In this document: positions 1-12,923 of the stretch, piece by piece | Layout: every line of letters begins with the position of its first letter | Position numbering within the stretch: position 1 is the first letter of the stretch | Source: Siphonodentalium dalli | Taxonomy: Eukaryota; Mollusca; Scaphopoda; Gadilida; Siphonodentaliidae | Assembly: GCA_032622095.1 (NCBI GenBank) | Contig: CP136062.1 | Span: 143,858,351-143,922,350, forward strand | Direction of reading: 5' to 3' | Length of the DNA stretch: 64,000 nt | The notes under the pieces: generated by a model | What the model was told of the DNA's origin: nothing | Databases searched by the model: none | What the model saw: only the letters and a program-made list of their open reading frames with translations | Translations under genes and position numbers: made by a program

Positions 1-1377
1 CACCCCTTTGGAAATATCCAACTTGTCACACCCTAAGATTGGAAAATAACCAACTTTTACTGGTTGAAAATAATCAAACAATGAGAACAATCCCAACCTA
101 TATATGGTGTCAAATTAATGTCCAACTAATGTTGTGTCATGCATGACATTTCCAACTGCTGGAAATGTACCAAAGTTTAGTTTAGACACATTTATTTTAA
201 AATATTTGTCAAATTTAGATAATACATGATATATAACACATACATCTGTTTATACAGACAATGAGATAGGAAGACAAGTGCTGACTCACTTAAGCAAAGC
301 ATGACTTTCACAACAAACATGAACTTTATAAATATAATATACAAATGATACTTGTGTCAAATACATGAACCATGTTTGACGCTGGGAGAACATTAAACAT
401 AGTATCGGAGACCACGTGGATTTCAAAATCTTACATATAATCGGGAATTAGCCCCGCCCCCGTAATCTGATTCCCACGAAATAACGACTCTGGCCACTTT
501 CGAATTTGGGGTTATTTACAACAATTTCCAATATTTTGCGAATAAGGAATAAGGAATATGTAACGAAATTCACGTTGCTCAAATTGGGTAACATGTTTTA
601 CCCAACAAAAAAGTTATAGTCAAAAGTTACAAAACGTTCGCGTGGTGCTATATGCATTCTGTTTGGGGGGAATATTACCCAACGCGATGTAGAATGTATG
701 GTTTGCAAATTGTCTTAGAAGATGCGGTATTTACTGTCAAATAGCGAACTGTGAATACATTGATCATCCGAATTCTAAATCACCCGTGGAATATAACTTA
801 CCGGCAGCATACAAGCTGACAACGAACAGTTCCAAAATCAAATCAGGCGGCATCTATAAACGGTATAGAAAAGATACACAAGCTATAATGGATCTATTTA
901 AAGTTAAAGCACTGCATAATTTAACTGTTGCAAGCAATGATCTATTTTCGGGACAGTACGTTCCGACATTTGGTATGAAACAGCCATATCTAGACTAAAT
1001 CTAAAATGAAGACATACATGTATTATGACTAATTGTATATTCTTCCATATCACTCAACGATAAATTGTTTAGAAAAATTTAGAACATAATGTTTCTGTCT
1101 TCATTTTGGCTAACAAAGCGATATTACATGTGAGAACAAGTCATGTCCGTTCAGTCATTCTCGCACAATCACACCCGCTTTAAACAGAACAAAAGTGTTC
1201 CCGAGCTATTGCGAGATCTCGCTCCCGTTGATCATACTGTAAAATGAACGCACTTGCACAAGTTATCAAAAAGGGAGACGACAAACGTATCGATAAAAAA
1301 GATACCCACTTGGTATACGTCAGGATGAAGTAGACGTTATTATTCCTCAACGATCGTGATCGAATCAATATGTTCTA
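1..1377. other. Non-coding stretch, no gene recognised
   Basis: AT-rich DNA with recurrent 'ttggaaat'/'tccaac' words, also seen near 6530-6640 and 10950-11170, which may mark an old dispersed repeat. The longest open frame (786-998, 70 codons) resembles nothing I know. Confidence 0.4.
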
Positions 1378-1583
1378 TCACTAACTCGCGGCCATTTTGG
1401 ATCCACCAGGTCCGGTTCCGTGGTTTCATAGATTCATCCAGCCCCGGTTCCATGGTTTCAGTGGTACAGGAGTAGCATTTCCATATATGGAGCTTTTGAA
1501 TTATTCATGACTTCCATATATGGAAAGTTCAGTAAAACCACGGAACCGGACCTGGTGGATCCAAAATGGCCGAGACTTAGTGA
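1378..1583. mobile_element. Foldback element with ~49-bp inverted arms
   Basis: Bases 1378-1426 are almost exactly the reverse complement of 1535-1583, with differences only near the outer end. The shared core is GGTCCGGTTCCGTGGTTT. The ~108-bp spacer repeats part of the arm (CCGGTTCCATGGTTTCA) and has two CCATATATGG palindromes. It has no coding capacity. Confidence 0.75.
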
Positions 1584-2526
1584 TAGGGCATATACATGTA
1601 ATATTGGCTATTCTCATGAAGCAACTGATCCGTATCACGAGCAATAAAAGTTCCCAATAATTGCTTTCATACGTTTTATATATTGTAATAGTTTCTAATT
1701 TAACCTGCCAAGTACCGGCCATGCTTGCAACAAGAAAGTTAGTCGACAAGAAGGGGCTTTCCCTTTTACAAGAGACACATTTCGCAAAATGAATTATAAA
1801 TATTGATTTTGAGCCAATTTATCGGATTTTGATCAAAACCAATTGGTCTTGAGACAATCATTCTGATTGTGATCAAATTCATCTTGGTTTTGAATCGTCG
1901 TTATTTGTTTTGAACATACCCTTCTTGTTTTGAAGATATCATTTGTGACCTCCACATATGTTACTACGGTATCCGTATCTGTTATAGAGCCAGATCATGG
2001 CAATTCGCGGAATATCTGTTCCATAATTGGGCATCGTGTCGTTTTATCACTGAAGATTTCTTTGCGATGGTCAAATAACACACGGGAGGCTCATCTGAAG
2101 TTTGGCATACTAGTGGTCTGTCTGGTTGTGGTTAGTTGGAAAATAAATTTCGGTAAGTCATTCCTTTGTCTGATATTCAGATTTAAAGTGCCATATACTA
2201 TGCAAACTTAAATTTTATTTTGTTAATTCCACCGTCATCGCACGACATGAACATTTCCGATTTAAACTCTGTGAGTCACTGTGACTACACCACAATACAA
2301 TGTTTAAGAGTGTAGTCCAATCCCATGTTTGTGCCATGCTTGCAACAAGGAAGTTTGTCGACAAAAAGATGTTCATTCCTTTTCAAATTGAAATATAACA
2401 CCGTATATATTTATCGATCAGTGCTTAAAGATACGGGCGGTGTTGGCGGTGGTATAATGTTAAAATATTCACCGCCGTCAAAAACCGCCATAAACAGAAA
2501 TAATAGTAAAATATAGACAGACTATG

Positions 2527-3081
2527 TTCTGGTTACAATACACCAAATGATTTACATAGGCCTCAGTGACTATGACTATGATTATTTATTCATAACTCAT
2601 TCATATGATATATAAAATTATATGAATGAGTTATGAATAAATAATCATAGTCATAGTCATAGTCACTGAGGCCTCAGTGTTAACAAATCCCACTGGCCTG
2701 TATTCGCAGGAAAGGGTTGACCCTGCATGAGTATTACAAATTAAAGAACGTCCTTTTAGACACACGAAAATGTGCCCAAAAGTACTTGTCAACGTACTGG
2801 GTCACACTGCAGCTTGACGAACGTCACACTACCCTTAAAATTGAGAAAAAAATGACATCGAAAAAAACACAAACACTTCCCATAAATTATTCGCCATTTG
2901 CACAGCCATAACCGTTCACCATGTGACTATATTTGATGTTTCTCGTCGGGAAACACTTTTGTGCATTTTTTCGTGCACTTTTCATCCATGTATCATTGAC
3001 CATTCAGCTGCCAGGATTTGTGTTATGCTGATGACAGGGGAAATCACTCTACTAATTTGTATTTGGTGTATTGTAACCTAT
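2527..3081 (+). mobile_element. TIR element (MITE), copy 1, carrying a nested palindromic insertion
   Basis: The ends are GGTTACAATACACCAAAT (2531-2548) and its exact reverse complement (3061-3078). The interior is nearly identical to copy 2 at 3959-4400, but this copy is 113 bp longer because of the palindrome at 2559-2679. It encodes no transposase, so it would be a non-autonomous DNA transposon. The superfamily cannot be assigned because the target duplication is unclear. Confidence 0.8.
2559..2679. mobile_element. Palindromic insertion (~111 bp) with 10-bp flanking repeat GGCCTCAGTG
   Basis: The arms 2559-2605 and about 2620-2673 pair nearly perfectly; the right arm has one extra 'atagtc'. 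GGCCTCAGTG occurs on both sides (2559-2568 and 2670-2679), and once only at the matching site of copy 2 (about 3990-3999). This is an empty/filled site comparison within the window. Confidence 0.75.
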
Positions 3082-3958
3082 AGTGGTCACTGGAAGGACA
3101 AGAAAGTCGCCCAAACGATATTAAATTGCGTCCATTTATATACCCACGTCAAAATAGATAAATTTGATTCGAAACATGTCTGTGTTCTTACTTTATGAAC
3201 CCTTTTCTGCCACCACTCATAGCTGAATTTGCAAATAAATTACCTTGACTTGAATGTCAATTATTGTTCATTTTAGCTGCATTTTGGCAAAGTAAACAAT
3301 GACGATGTACATACAGGTTGTCGATCTGATAGCTTGTAGATACCACTTCCAGAAAATATGCCATACGATTCGCTAGGCGAATTGGGCGCACTTAGATTTC
3401 ACATTGGGCGCACCTACACAATTTTCGAAAAAAATCGACAGAAAACCAAAATTGTCCCTTCACAAAAATATATTTATTGGCGGAAATCTGTGCGCGTTGG
3501 ATAGTCGAACCATTTATGCAAACTTCCAGGGTAGGCTTTTTTTGTCAACCTGTCATCTAACAGGGGCAATTCAACTTCTTTTGACCCGAATCTGGTCCGA
3601 TTTTGCATCATATTTTAGGGTATGGTCCATACTGACGTCACGCTTTACTCTCATGTCGTGCCCAAACCCGACAAATCTGCCTTGGCGTTCATCTAGGTTG
3701 TCGGGCGCCAACAAATATGGTCTCACATTCATTAAAGTGGCATCATTGGGCCCAAAAATAGGTAGAACATGGTATTTTTCGGTTCTACAACGAGAAGCAG
3801 AAATGGCATCAGAGGGGTTAATTTGTAATTTGATTGGACGGCTCCCAAGCCAAATAAGCTGTCGTATCACGTGCTTTATGTTTCCAATTTGTTTCATGTG
3901 CATAATGAGCACGGGACTTGTTTCAGAGCAGAAATCTGAAAAACGACCATTTTTCATT
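3082..3958. other. Spacer between the two MITE copies
   Basis: It holds overlapping open frames on both strands (plus 3404-4003, minus 3571-3957) without recognisable domains. The plus frame runs into MITE copy 2, which argues against a real gene. Confidence 0.35.
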
Positions 3959-4400
3959 ATAGATTACAATACACCAAATGATTTACATAGGCCTCAGTGT
4001 TAACAAATCCCGCTGGCCTGTATTCGCAGGAAATGGTTGACCTGCATGAGTATTAAAAATTAAATAACGTCCTTTTAGACACACGAAAATGTGCCCAAAA
4101 GTACTTGTCAACGTACTGTGTCACACTGCAGCTTGACGAACGTCACACTACCCTTAAAATTGAGAAAAAAATGACATCGAAAAAAACACAAACACCTCCC
4201 ATAAATTATTCGCCATTTGCACAGCCATAACCGTTCACAATGTGGCTATATTTGATGTTTCTCGTCGGGAAACACTTTTGTGCATTTGTTCGTGCACTTT
4301 TCATCCATGTATCATTGACCATTCAGCTGCCAGGATTTTTTTTATGCTGATGCCAGGGGAAATCACTCTACTAATTTGTATTTGGTGTATTGTAACCTAT
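3959..4400 (+). mobile_element. TIR element (MITE), copy 2, without the nested insertion
   Basis: It begins ATAGATTACAATACACCAAA and ends in the reverse complement with one mismatch (4380-4400). It is 442 bp, in the same orientation as copy 1, and about 880 bp downstream of it. The body is almost identical to copy 1, so the two copies are recent. Confidence 0.8.
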
Positions 4401-5047
4401 TCTTATCCCAATCAGAAATATGGCATAAACAGTATGTTATTGTCAATTTTTTCCCCTTTGTTATGTACATGTAAACAAACGCAAAAAAACGTTACAGAAC
4501 CTGGCATATCATGTGTTTAGATCCGGATATGGTAAACATAAAGAGCGTTATTTGTTACTGTTTTCCTGATATGGAAATAATAAAGAGCGTTTATATCATT
4601 TGTGTGTGATTAACCAATAGAATTGCGCTGTGTTGTGTAAACAGAAGCAGAACTTCTGTAACACGAGCAGGCTCTAACTTGTTTACGTACACCAGCGTAC
4701 GTCTTGACGTCTGATTATGTTTGGCATATGAACAAAACTATATATATGTTATTCTGTTTTATTCCGTTGATTGCGATTTGAACAAATATGAATATTTCTG
4801 CAACGAATACCGCCCGTCCCTTTAAAGGTACTTTATCCGATCAGACGCTCCTAAATTACAATTTCTTTGGCTTCGGGGGTAAAGAAAATATTTGATTCGA
4901 GTCGAGGGGTTATCCATCAAAGCTCAGAGTGATCAGATATAGATTTTTGAAGTTTGTTAATTTCTCGAGATGTGGCACAGAACACACATGGTCAAACGGA
5001 CAAATTGCGGATGAAGATTATTACCACTTGATTTTAGAGTTATCCAT

Positions 5048-5440
5048 TGAACTTGCATATTGGCCTGTATCATGCTGTGTGTATACTTTGTATAATCGGG
5101 GCATTTAAAGGACATTTGGATTATTGACACCTTCAGATATGTATCGTTTTAGTTTGTCAAGAAGACAATTAAATGGTTGAACTTGCATACAGGCCTGCAA
5201 TGCCCTGCATCATGCTATGTGTGTATATCTTGTATAATTGGGGCATTTAAAGGACATTTGGATTATTAACCTTCAGATATGTATCGTTTTAGTTTGTCAA
5301 GAAGACAATTAAATGGTTGAACTTGTATATAGGCCTGTATCATGCTGTGTGTGTAATTTGTATAATTGGGGGCATATAAAGGACATTTTGATTATTAAAC
5401 TTTAGATATGCATGATACAATGCTAGGATGAAATGTTGAT
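5048..5440 (+). repeat. Tandem repeat, about 2.7 copies of a 130-140-bp unit
   Basis: Units start near 5049, 5179 and 5319 with 'gaacttgcata' and share GGGCATTTAAAGGACATTTG and CGTTTTAGTTTGTCAAGAAG. A single related copy lies at about 17775-17960, so this is a dispersed, locally amplified family. Confidence 0.8.
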
Positions 5441-7500
5441 CTTGTCCGATATATGTCGTGATGGTTGCGCTGGAAGTGGGACAATTGATGATTTTCCATA
5501 CATGTCGCCCACATCATTTACGATTGTATCGAACTGGTGACGATTAGGGCATATATTTCTCTTCAATCTTGATAACAAATCACTTAGTCATGACAATAGT
5601 TGATTTATTGGAGCACAACCTTGATAATTAAAGATATTACATGCCTTGTTGTGTCCCTTTGAATTAGATTGTGTAAGTTGTTGTAACTGAATGTCCGGAA
5701 TCATGAATACATCTTTAATTATACGCTATTGAATTAACTACACCAACAGGACTTACATTTTTGCTATCTATATTCCAAGTAATGTCCAACTTGCTTATTC
5801 CAATGCATGCAATACGGTGTACATGCTTGTACGTGTATGTCTACTTGACTGTGTGTTATCTGTTTGTGGGGAGTATAAAATGGTTCCACATTTAAATTAG
5901 TATTGTGCCTGTATTGACTAAGCATCGGCCAATAAAATTCCTTCGTGTATTGAACAATAATAAGAACTTTCTTGCTACCGCCAGGGACATTAGCACTGCA
6001 ATGTTCCGCATGATTGCAACCAGAAAGTTTGTCGAACAAGTGATCCTAATTAAATAGTTATTGAGCACTGCCTCTGAAATAAGGGAGCAATAAATGCCTG
6101 TGCAATGATCATTGCTATAGAAATGTACACAGATCTACACACAGACTAGTGTAAACGGGTTGATATAGAAATGCACACAGAAAGAAAACGGTATTAGTTC
6201 GTGTGAGCAAAAATCGTGTCCGCTATACGTCACGGTCAACGCCGAAGCATTGCGACAGGCAAATAAGTTTTGATAAATTGTTACTCGGGCTTGGCGAATG
6301 TTTTCGTTGTCATTTCAACCCGTGTATTTCTAATATTGAACACGGACAGGGACGTGGCAACTTGTTCAACGGTTGGAAATTTCATACCCGACACAACATT
6401 TGTTGTAATTTCCAAACCAAAAATAGATTGAAAGTGATCTTGTAGTTTGATTTTCAAACATTTTATTTGGGTATTGTTTTCGGACCAATATTTGCATAAT
6501 TTCCTACTTTTTATCAAAATTTTGGGCTGGAATGGCCATCAGCTGGAAATTTTCCAACCTTATCATAGGGGCGGGTGTCATGTTGGAAATGTCCAACACT
6601 TGGAAAGATTGTGTCCTGGTCCCTCCCCGTGGCCGGTCATGATCATCATATTTATAGTCTAACAGCTATATATAAAAATTGCATGTAATTTAAGAAAACA
6701 ATAGTGTCCTACATTGGTCAACATTGTCATTGGAATTGTCATCAGTTGGCAATTTTACTACATTTGTTAAAAAAAAGGGTGTTGTAGGGTAACTGCATGA
6801 TTTTCATTCTTTCTTCGAACCATTGTCAAGTGGTATAAGGATACACTTTAAATACATGCGGCAAATACCAAATCGCTGTTATCTGCTGATAGTTGATACA
6901 TTTTTATGTCTGGCCTAAACTGACACGACTCGCAGTCAATTGTCAATTACCAGAGTACTGATCAGCGAGCGTTCAATATTAGTAATCATGTTGTGATCAC
7001 AGTAATGCGCGACACATGACTTCATACAGATCATTATACATTTCTACAGCAGTGTAAACCCAGCCTCATCACATATAATTGACACGAGTTTCGATTTAAT
7101 TTGATTGCATAGTCCAGCGTGAATGTCTCAATATATAATGTCGTTATTACAACAACCAAAGCCAACAGACCCCGTCGTTATTTCGCCCAATTTGGGCGTT
7201 TATCTGATGGCTGTTTTTCATCTGACGCGTGTGTCGGATAAATGATGTGGAGGATTTATGTAAATGTTAGCCCAAACTACATTTCCAAGTAACGATGGTT
7301 TTGTTGTTTATTTTGAGGAATAATACCGCATCAGATGAATTCAGTCCAAATATGTTAACAGTTGTCGTGTAGAACATTTGCAGTAGGTTAGCGTTATTTA
7401 GTATTTGTGGATGTCCTTTAACATGACTACTGCGCTTGAACGAGCGACTCTAAACTATTGTGTTTTGGGGTATTTGAGCTTTTTTTGTGAAATAATAATT
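5441..7500. other. Non-coding stretch, no gene recognised
   Basis: No supported coding region. It holds one copy of the dispersed motif (ATTGCAACCAGAAAGTTTGTCG near 6013) and a TTGGAAAT-rich patch at 6530-6610. The open frames here are short and unlike known proteins. Confidence 0.4.
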
Positions 7501-7509
7501 GAGGACATG

Positions 7510-7855
7510 AATACATTTATTTTAAATGATAATAAACACATACAATATAATAACGAACACGAGACATACATAATTTTTAAACTGTTAACAAAAGATATCA
7601 AATTCAATACATGACAAAGATGACACAGTGAAGTTTATAAAGTGAACATAAAAACATTAAGGTAAGAATCTTTTTAAGGAATGCAACTTTATTTAATGAT
7701 AATAAACACATAAATTAAAATAACAAACATGAGACATACATGATTTATAAACTGTTAACAAAAGATATCAAATTCAATACATGACAAAGATGACTCAGTG
7801 AAGTTTATAAAGTGAACATAAACATATTAAGGTAAGAATCTTTTAAAGCATTACT
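7510..7855 (+). repeat. Direct tandem duplication, ~170-bp unit, two copies
   Basis: The GATAATAAACACAT landmark occurs at 7528 and 7698. Both units share ACTGTTAACAAAAGATATCA, CAATACATGACAAAGATGAC and AAGTTTATAAAGTGAACATA with few differences. Confidence 0.85.
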
Positions 7856-8641
7856 AAACCGTTTAGCACAGGCCACAGTCCACTTCACTCATCCGATCAT
7901 CACTTCATATTTATCTTGATATTGATCTGTCAGATAAGAGCTATCAAATATTTTTGAATTTCATAGGAAAAATGGTCGCCAGCGGCCATATTGCATGTAC
8001 GTTATATGTTATCGCGTCATGTCGATATCTAGTATTACTTAGAAATTTCACCTTTCCAGATTCATAATTGCTCCATTGACTGTAACAGATGAAATTATTC
8101 CCCTATTCGGATAGAGTGTCACTGAAACTTTATTTTGTCAGACTGTCTGTATAGTCACTGATTATATGTGGCAATAATCTGTAATAAGATGTAGCATTAT
8201 TTTATTTTATATTTACATGTAGTGCTGTTTTTATACAACAATTCTAACCCCCCCCCCTAGATCACCATGTGATCGACCATACCTCGCGCGCGAGGACCTG
8301 GTTGAATTAAGGGGGGTTTTATGGATAACTTCTGTCCTCAAGCTAGATTATACTTATGCCATTTAATGGCATGTTTCTAACGTGGAGGGTTAGATATGCT
8401 TGAAACATCACCACTCTTCAATTCACACCAAGTTCTCAGCTGTCATGTTCGGATATTAGAACCCATAGCCATGATATATGGTTTATTGTGTGTATACTAG
8501 TAATATAGTTATTTTCAGTACCTTTATATACCAGTACTGTGTATAACAATGCATATAAATGAATCCATGTATACATGTATATTGATTCAACGGATTCAGT
8601 GGTTTTGACCATCAGTCTATCAAATTTGCGGGGAAAACATG

Positions 8642-9166
8642 CACTCTTAGAACAAATGTGTATAAATACTACACAATATGTGTTACATTTGATCTTAAAC
8701 AAAATTGTGTAGAAATGCAACATCACATAAATGTGTCGGTGGAATTTTCTCAACATTGAATATGAGTGAATATGTGAGTATGTTATATTTCGTATATGAG
8801 ATATTTTCTATTTGAGACATAAACCTTGTAACAGCTGCCATAATAAAAAATTGGCAGCTGCTTTAAAATGTTGTGCTACACAATTATGTGTTCAGTTTTT
8901 ACACAAACATAGTGTATAACAAAATTTTAAGCTGCCAATAAATTACTGTTTGTTCTGTGGTAGCCATTACGAGTTTTGTGTCTCCAATATAACACATTTC
9001 ATCTAATAACTATGATACACTCACATATTCAATCATATTCAACGTTGATGATATTCCACCGACATATTTAATAATTATATGTCATGTGTCATTTCTACAC
9101 AATTTTGTTTAAGATCAATTGTAACACATTTTGTGTAGTATTTATTCACATTTGTTCTAAGAGTGT
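8642..9166. mobile_element. Foldback/TIR element with ~140-bp inverted arms
   Basis: It starts CACTCTTAGAACAAATGTG (8642) and ends with the exact reverse complement (9148-9166). The arms extend to about 8780 and 9018 and include TTAAACAAAATTGTGTAGAA. The centre has another small palindrome around GCAGCTGCC (8834-8865). There is no transposase frame. Confidence 0.8.
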
Positions 9167-9169
9167 GGC

Positions 9170-9945
9170 CACCAGCAGTACAGTGAGTACACCCTGCTAA
9201 ATTTCAAATTTGAATCAATTGGCGCACCCTGCAGCCAGCTTTTATTGGAGGACTTTTTCTCATGTGGATATTTTGGGTCACCGCTAGATGTGAGCCATAT
9301 TTTGTTCTCATACTTTCCTTGTGAAAACATCACTGCCAGCCGTGATCTTGAATTTTACTATTTTTATGGCTAAATAATTTGGTTGATCCTACAGACGACA
9401 CCCCTTGTCCGATCGTCACCAGATTCCACAATGATCTTCTGGATAACCAGGGTGAGAGTTATCTAATTTTTTCCGAATTTCGTTAAAAAAGCATGACCAC
9501 AGGCAGCAATTTGGTATCTTACTCTTTTGCATGACTGAATTGTTTAGCAACTGTACAGACATATCCCTCATCAGATAGTCACCAAACTTCATATTGATCT
9601 TCGGGCTGACAACTAGATGGGAGCTATCGAATTAATACTTTGAATTTTTTTGGAAAACATTGTCGCCAGCAGTCATCTTCTATTTTGGTTTTTACATACA
9701 TGTATATCTCTTCATGCGGATAGCCAGTATTACGTAGGTACTTCAACTTTCCGCATTCCTGTCATCATTTGAAATATGAAAATTTACCTGATACATGCAC
9801 CCTCCAAATTTGTTTCGTCGTATCTATTTTAATGACCCGTGTGGTAATATTGATATAGATATATTTGTCAAACATTTCTTTGTACAATATACAGGTATTT
9901 AGTTTGTAACTAAATCTAGAAATATATAATAGTAGCTGGTGGACC
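9170..9945. repeat. Diverged dispersed repeats
   Basis: Segments near 9240-9370 and 9590-9780 resemble 7918-8070 (phrases like 'catattgatctt', 'agctatc', 'gtcgccagc', 'agtattac'). They appear to be old copies of one non-coding repeat. No gene. Confidence 0.45.
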
Positions 9946-10400
9946 CGACTTCGTCCGGGATGTTCCGCTCTGATTTTCGGAGAATTGCGCGATTTAACCT
10001 TGAATTGACCATTTAAAGGTGAAGGTCATGTCGGGGTCACGATTTGACCCGTCCAAAACACTCCCCGGACAAAAGTTCCCGACAAAAATACCCGTCGAAA
10101 TCCGCCCGGCTTTACCCGATTTGACCTTGAATTGAAAATTTTGAATGTCAAGATCAGGTCGGGGTCATGATTTGACCCATCCGAAACACTCCTGGGACAA
10201 AAGTAACGGTAGGTATCAAATTTCGTTGAAATCCTTCCGTTTTACCAGATTTGACCTTGAATTGATCTTTTTGAATGTCAAAGTCAGGTCGTGATCAAGA
10301 TTTGTCCGTCCCGTCCAAAATACTCCCTGGAAATACTTTCCCCTAGGTATCAAATTTCGTCAAATCTGTCCGGCAGTTTTCCCGGCCATAGCTAACAGAC
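9945..10400 (+). repeat. Tandem ~130-bp repeat (three units)
   Basis: The landmark 'gatttgaccttgaattga' recurs at about 9991, 10118 and 10248. Units contain GGTCATGATTTGACCC, CACTCC(C)GGACAAAAG and AAATTTCGT(C/T)GAAATC. Two units of the same family lie inverted at 58610-58870. It ends in 'acagacaaacagacagac', a common tail of such invertebrate repeats. Confidence 0.75.
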
Positions 10401-12154
10401 AAACAGACAGACAAATGTCCAAAATATATATTAGACTAGCTGATGTACTCGACTTCATTCGGGCTATTCAGGGATATTTTTGTGATCGCCTCCATCTGGA
10501 CAGTACCCAGTATATACAGCGTCTGGCCAAACTATTGTTCAATTGGTCCAGAAACATGCCTATATCAGCACGTTCGAGGACATGGTCCCACGTGTCCATA
10601 TTGCTCCCGGGATCGAAGTAGTCCTACACACAATTTTTTAGTCGGATCGGTCAAGGTCCAGAAACATGCCTATGAGCGAGGTCAAGTTGACACGTTAAAT
10701 ACCAAATCCGAGTCGGATCGGTCGAGCAGTGTTAGAGTCTATAACACATACACACATGCATTCATACATACACACATACATACAGACAGGTGTTCCAAAA
10801 TGTATAATCGATAGCTACAACAATTCTATGGTAGATAGTTCACGGGCGACCTGATGCATGCATCTTAGTTTTCTTGTATGTCGTGATGGTGCAAATTAAG
10901 CTGCCACTGGGTCAACCAATCACGAACGTGGGTCGATATTCTTCCTTGTCGGGTGCTTAAATTCTATTTTCACGCTGCAACCGCTAAATTTTCCAGCAAG
11001 GAACGTCGCTTTAGGGTCTCCATTATGGGAGTTTCCACCATATAATTTCAAATTACATCCCACTTCAACCTGAAGACACGAATTCCATAAGTTCAGGAAA
11101 ATCCATGCACACCCCCCCCCCATTGGGTTGGAATTTTCCACTTGTATTCAGGAAACTTACCAACTTGATGTGTCCTAACACGGTTAGATATTTCCATTAT
11201 TGATGACCGTTTTAATTCAACAAATTGACCGCGAGTAGTTGCAAAATATTCAATATTTGGTATAGAATTTTTTTTTTTACTGGTCGGTAGATAAATTTAT
11301 GAACTAAACTTTCCAAATATTGAAAAGTTTTATAAAAGTTGGGGGGGGGGGGGGGGGTAGCGATATCGCCTCCTCCCTGTTTCCAATTGAAGACTGACTA
11401 AGCACGGTATTCTATCTGTTGGCAACATTGAGCCACACACCGTCTAATTTGTCCAATGTGTCAGAGTGAAAATGTGATCAAAAGTATAATATCTAACTCA
11501 AGTTTTAACCATACAGGAACTCCCAATATACTGGATTTACATGTATATGCTCTGAAAACCTTACTGAAGTTTATCAGCTGTTTTCAAGTTTCAGCACATT
11601 ATCGATACTAGGAATAGTCTAACCATGAGTACTCTTTATAGTTTCATGCTGACGAAAGAGTAGCCATTTTTCCTTTCTGAAGCAATACATCTATGGTCTG
11701 TCTTATTTGACATTTATACAAAATTAGTTAAAGGCACAGATGGCCTTGGTTGTAGGTTATAATTTATAAATAAAAGTTACCAATTTATGAATTTCCTCAA
11801 GACAATACTATTATAGTATATTTACATACTAAGTGTTGTCATCACTAAATCCAGCATTCTGATTGGTCGGCGCCCACGTGGCTAGTTGCAATTATTTCTC
11901 GGCGAATGCCGACAGCTAATAACTGCAAGCTCATAACAACATCGATACGTCATTTGGGTTTGGAACGACGAACGCGTAATGTTTTGGGCGCATTTGGATT
12001 CGCGCAGGATTGACTTAATAAATGATCTGGTTTCAATTGTTCCTGTTAACTTTTGCCAAGGGTGCTATGTGGTATTTTGGACTGGTTTTGTCACGATACA
12101 CTTTTCGATTTAAATACATTTACAAAAGTGGCTTTTTCGCTAAATGTATATAAA
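10400..12154. other. Non-coding stretch with homopolymer runs
   Basis: No supported gene. It contains a C-run near 11110-11120 and an 18-bp G-run at 11341-11358. The frame at 10443-10814 covers repetitive 'acacatacat' sequence and is not convincing. Confidence 0.4.
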
Positions 12155-12317
12155 TATAAGGATTAACTGTCATGTGGACTGTTTTTATGGAGATGTAACC
12201 GTGAGGTGAGTGGTCATAACTTGTATGTAAAACACTTCGGGTTTTACACAAGTTATGACCACTTACCTCACGGTTACATCTCCATAAAAACAGTCCACAT
12301 GACAGTTAATCCTTATA
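12155..12317. repeat. Near-perfect hairpin, ~77-bp stem, ~8-nt loop
   Basis: The left arm 12155-12233 and right arm 12241-12317 pair with only a few mismatches; the loop is around 'cacttcggg'. The arms contain GGATTAACTGTCATGTGGAC and its complement. Such a tight loop looks like a recent inverted duplication or a foldback insertion. Confidence 0.85.
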
Positions 12318-12923
12318 TAATGATACATGTAGTAAGAATGCGATATTACCGACAAAAGACACTTTGTGTGAACCTAGAATTTGTTTATATACAGCATGTA
12401 AAGAGTGTGCGATAAGCAAAACACTCAATACCGTGGCCATTTGTTTTGAGAGAGTGATTCACGGTGACCCATTAAACACCAAAATATTGAGTGGAGAGGA
12501 AAAGCTCGGATAGAGCGAGTTAACGTGTAATTATAAACATATAATGAATGAAAATCAGCCAGTTACTCGTAATTCTTTTGTTTTTGTGGCATATCGCTTG
12601 TGAAACGCTTTCTGAAGACGAACACTGATTATAAAGTTTACCTGTGTTATTCTTCTGTAAAACAGCTGAGGATATATCTCAATGTGGGTTGGTAATTTGG
12701 AGCATTAGCCTCCTAGTCACAACTTATGAGTGTTGCGGTTCTATTTCAAGGCAATCACGACTGGTACGATTCTATACAGGATATTTATATTCGAACGGTT
12801 TCTGCGCGATTATGACTGTAGCGTATGTTATCTGCATAATTGAACAGGTAAATTAAGATATAAGTGTAAGACTATCTAGTATAACAGAATATTAGGTGGC
12901 ATTACCTTCACTTCGAGTGTCAA

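Noticed and set aside
3404..4003. 199-codon plus-strand open frame with a 128-codon antisense frame
   Set aside because: It runs into the TIR element copy 2 at its end, has no recognisable domain, and the antisense frame is equally open; likely chance or repeat-derived.
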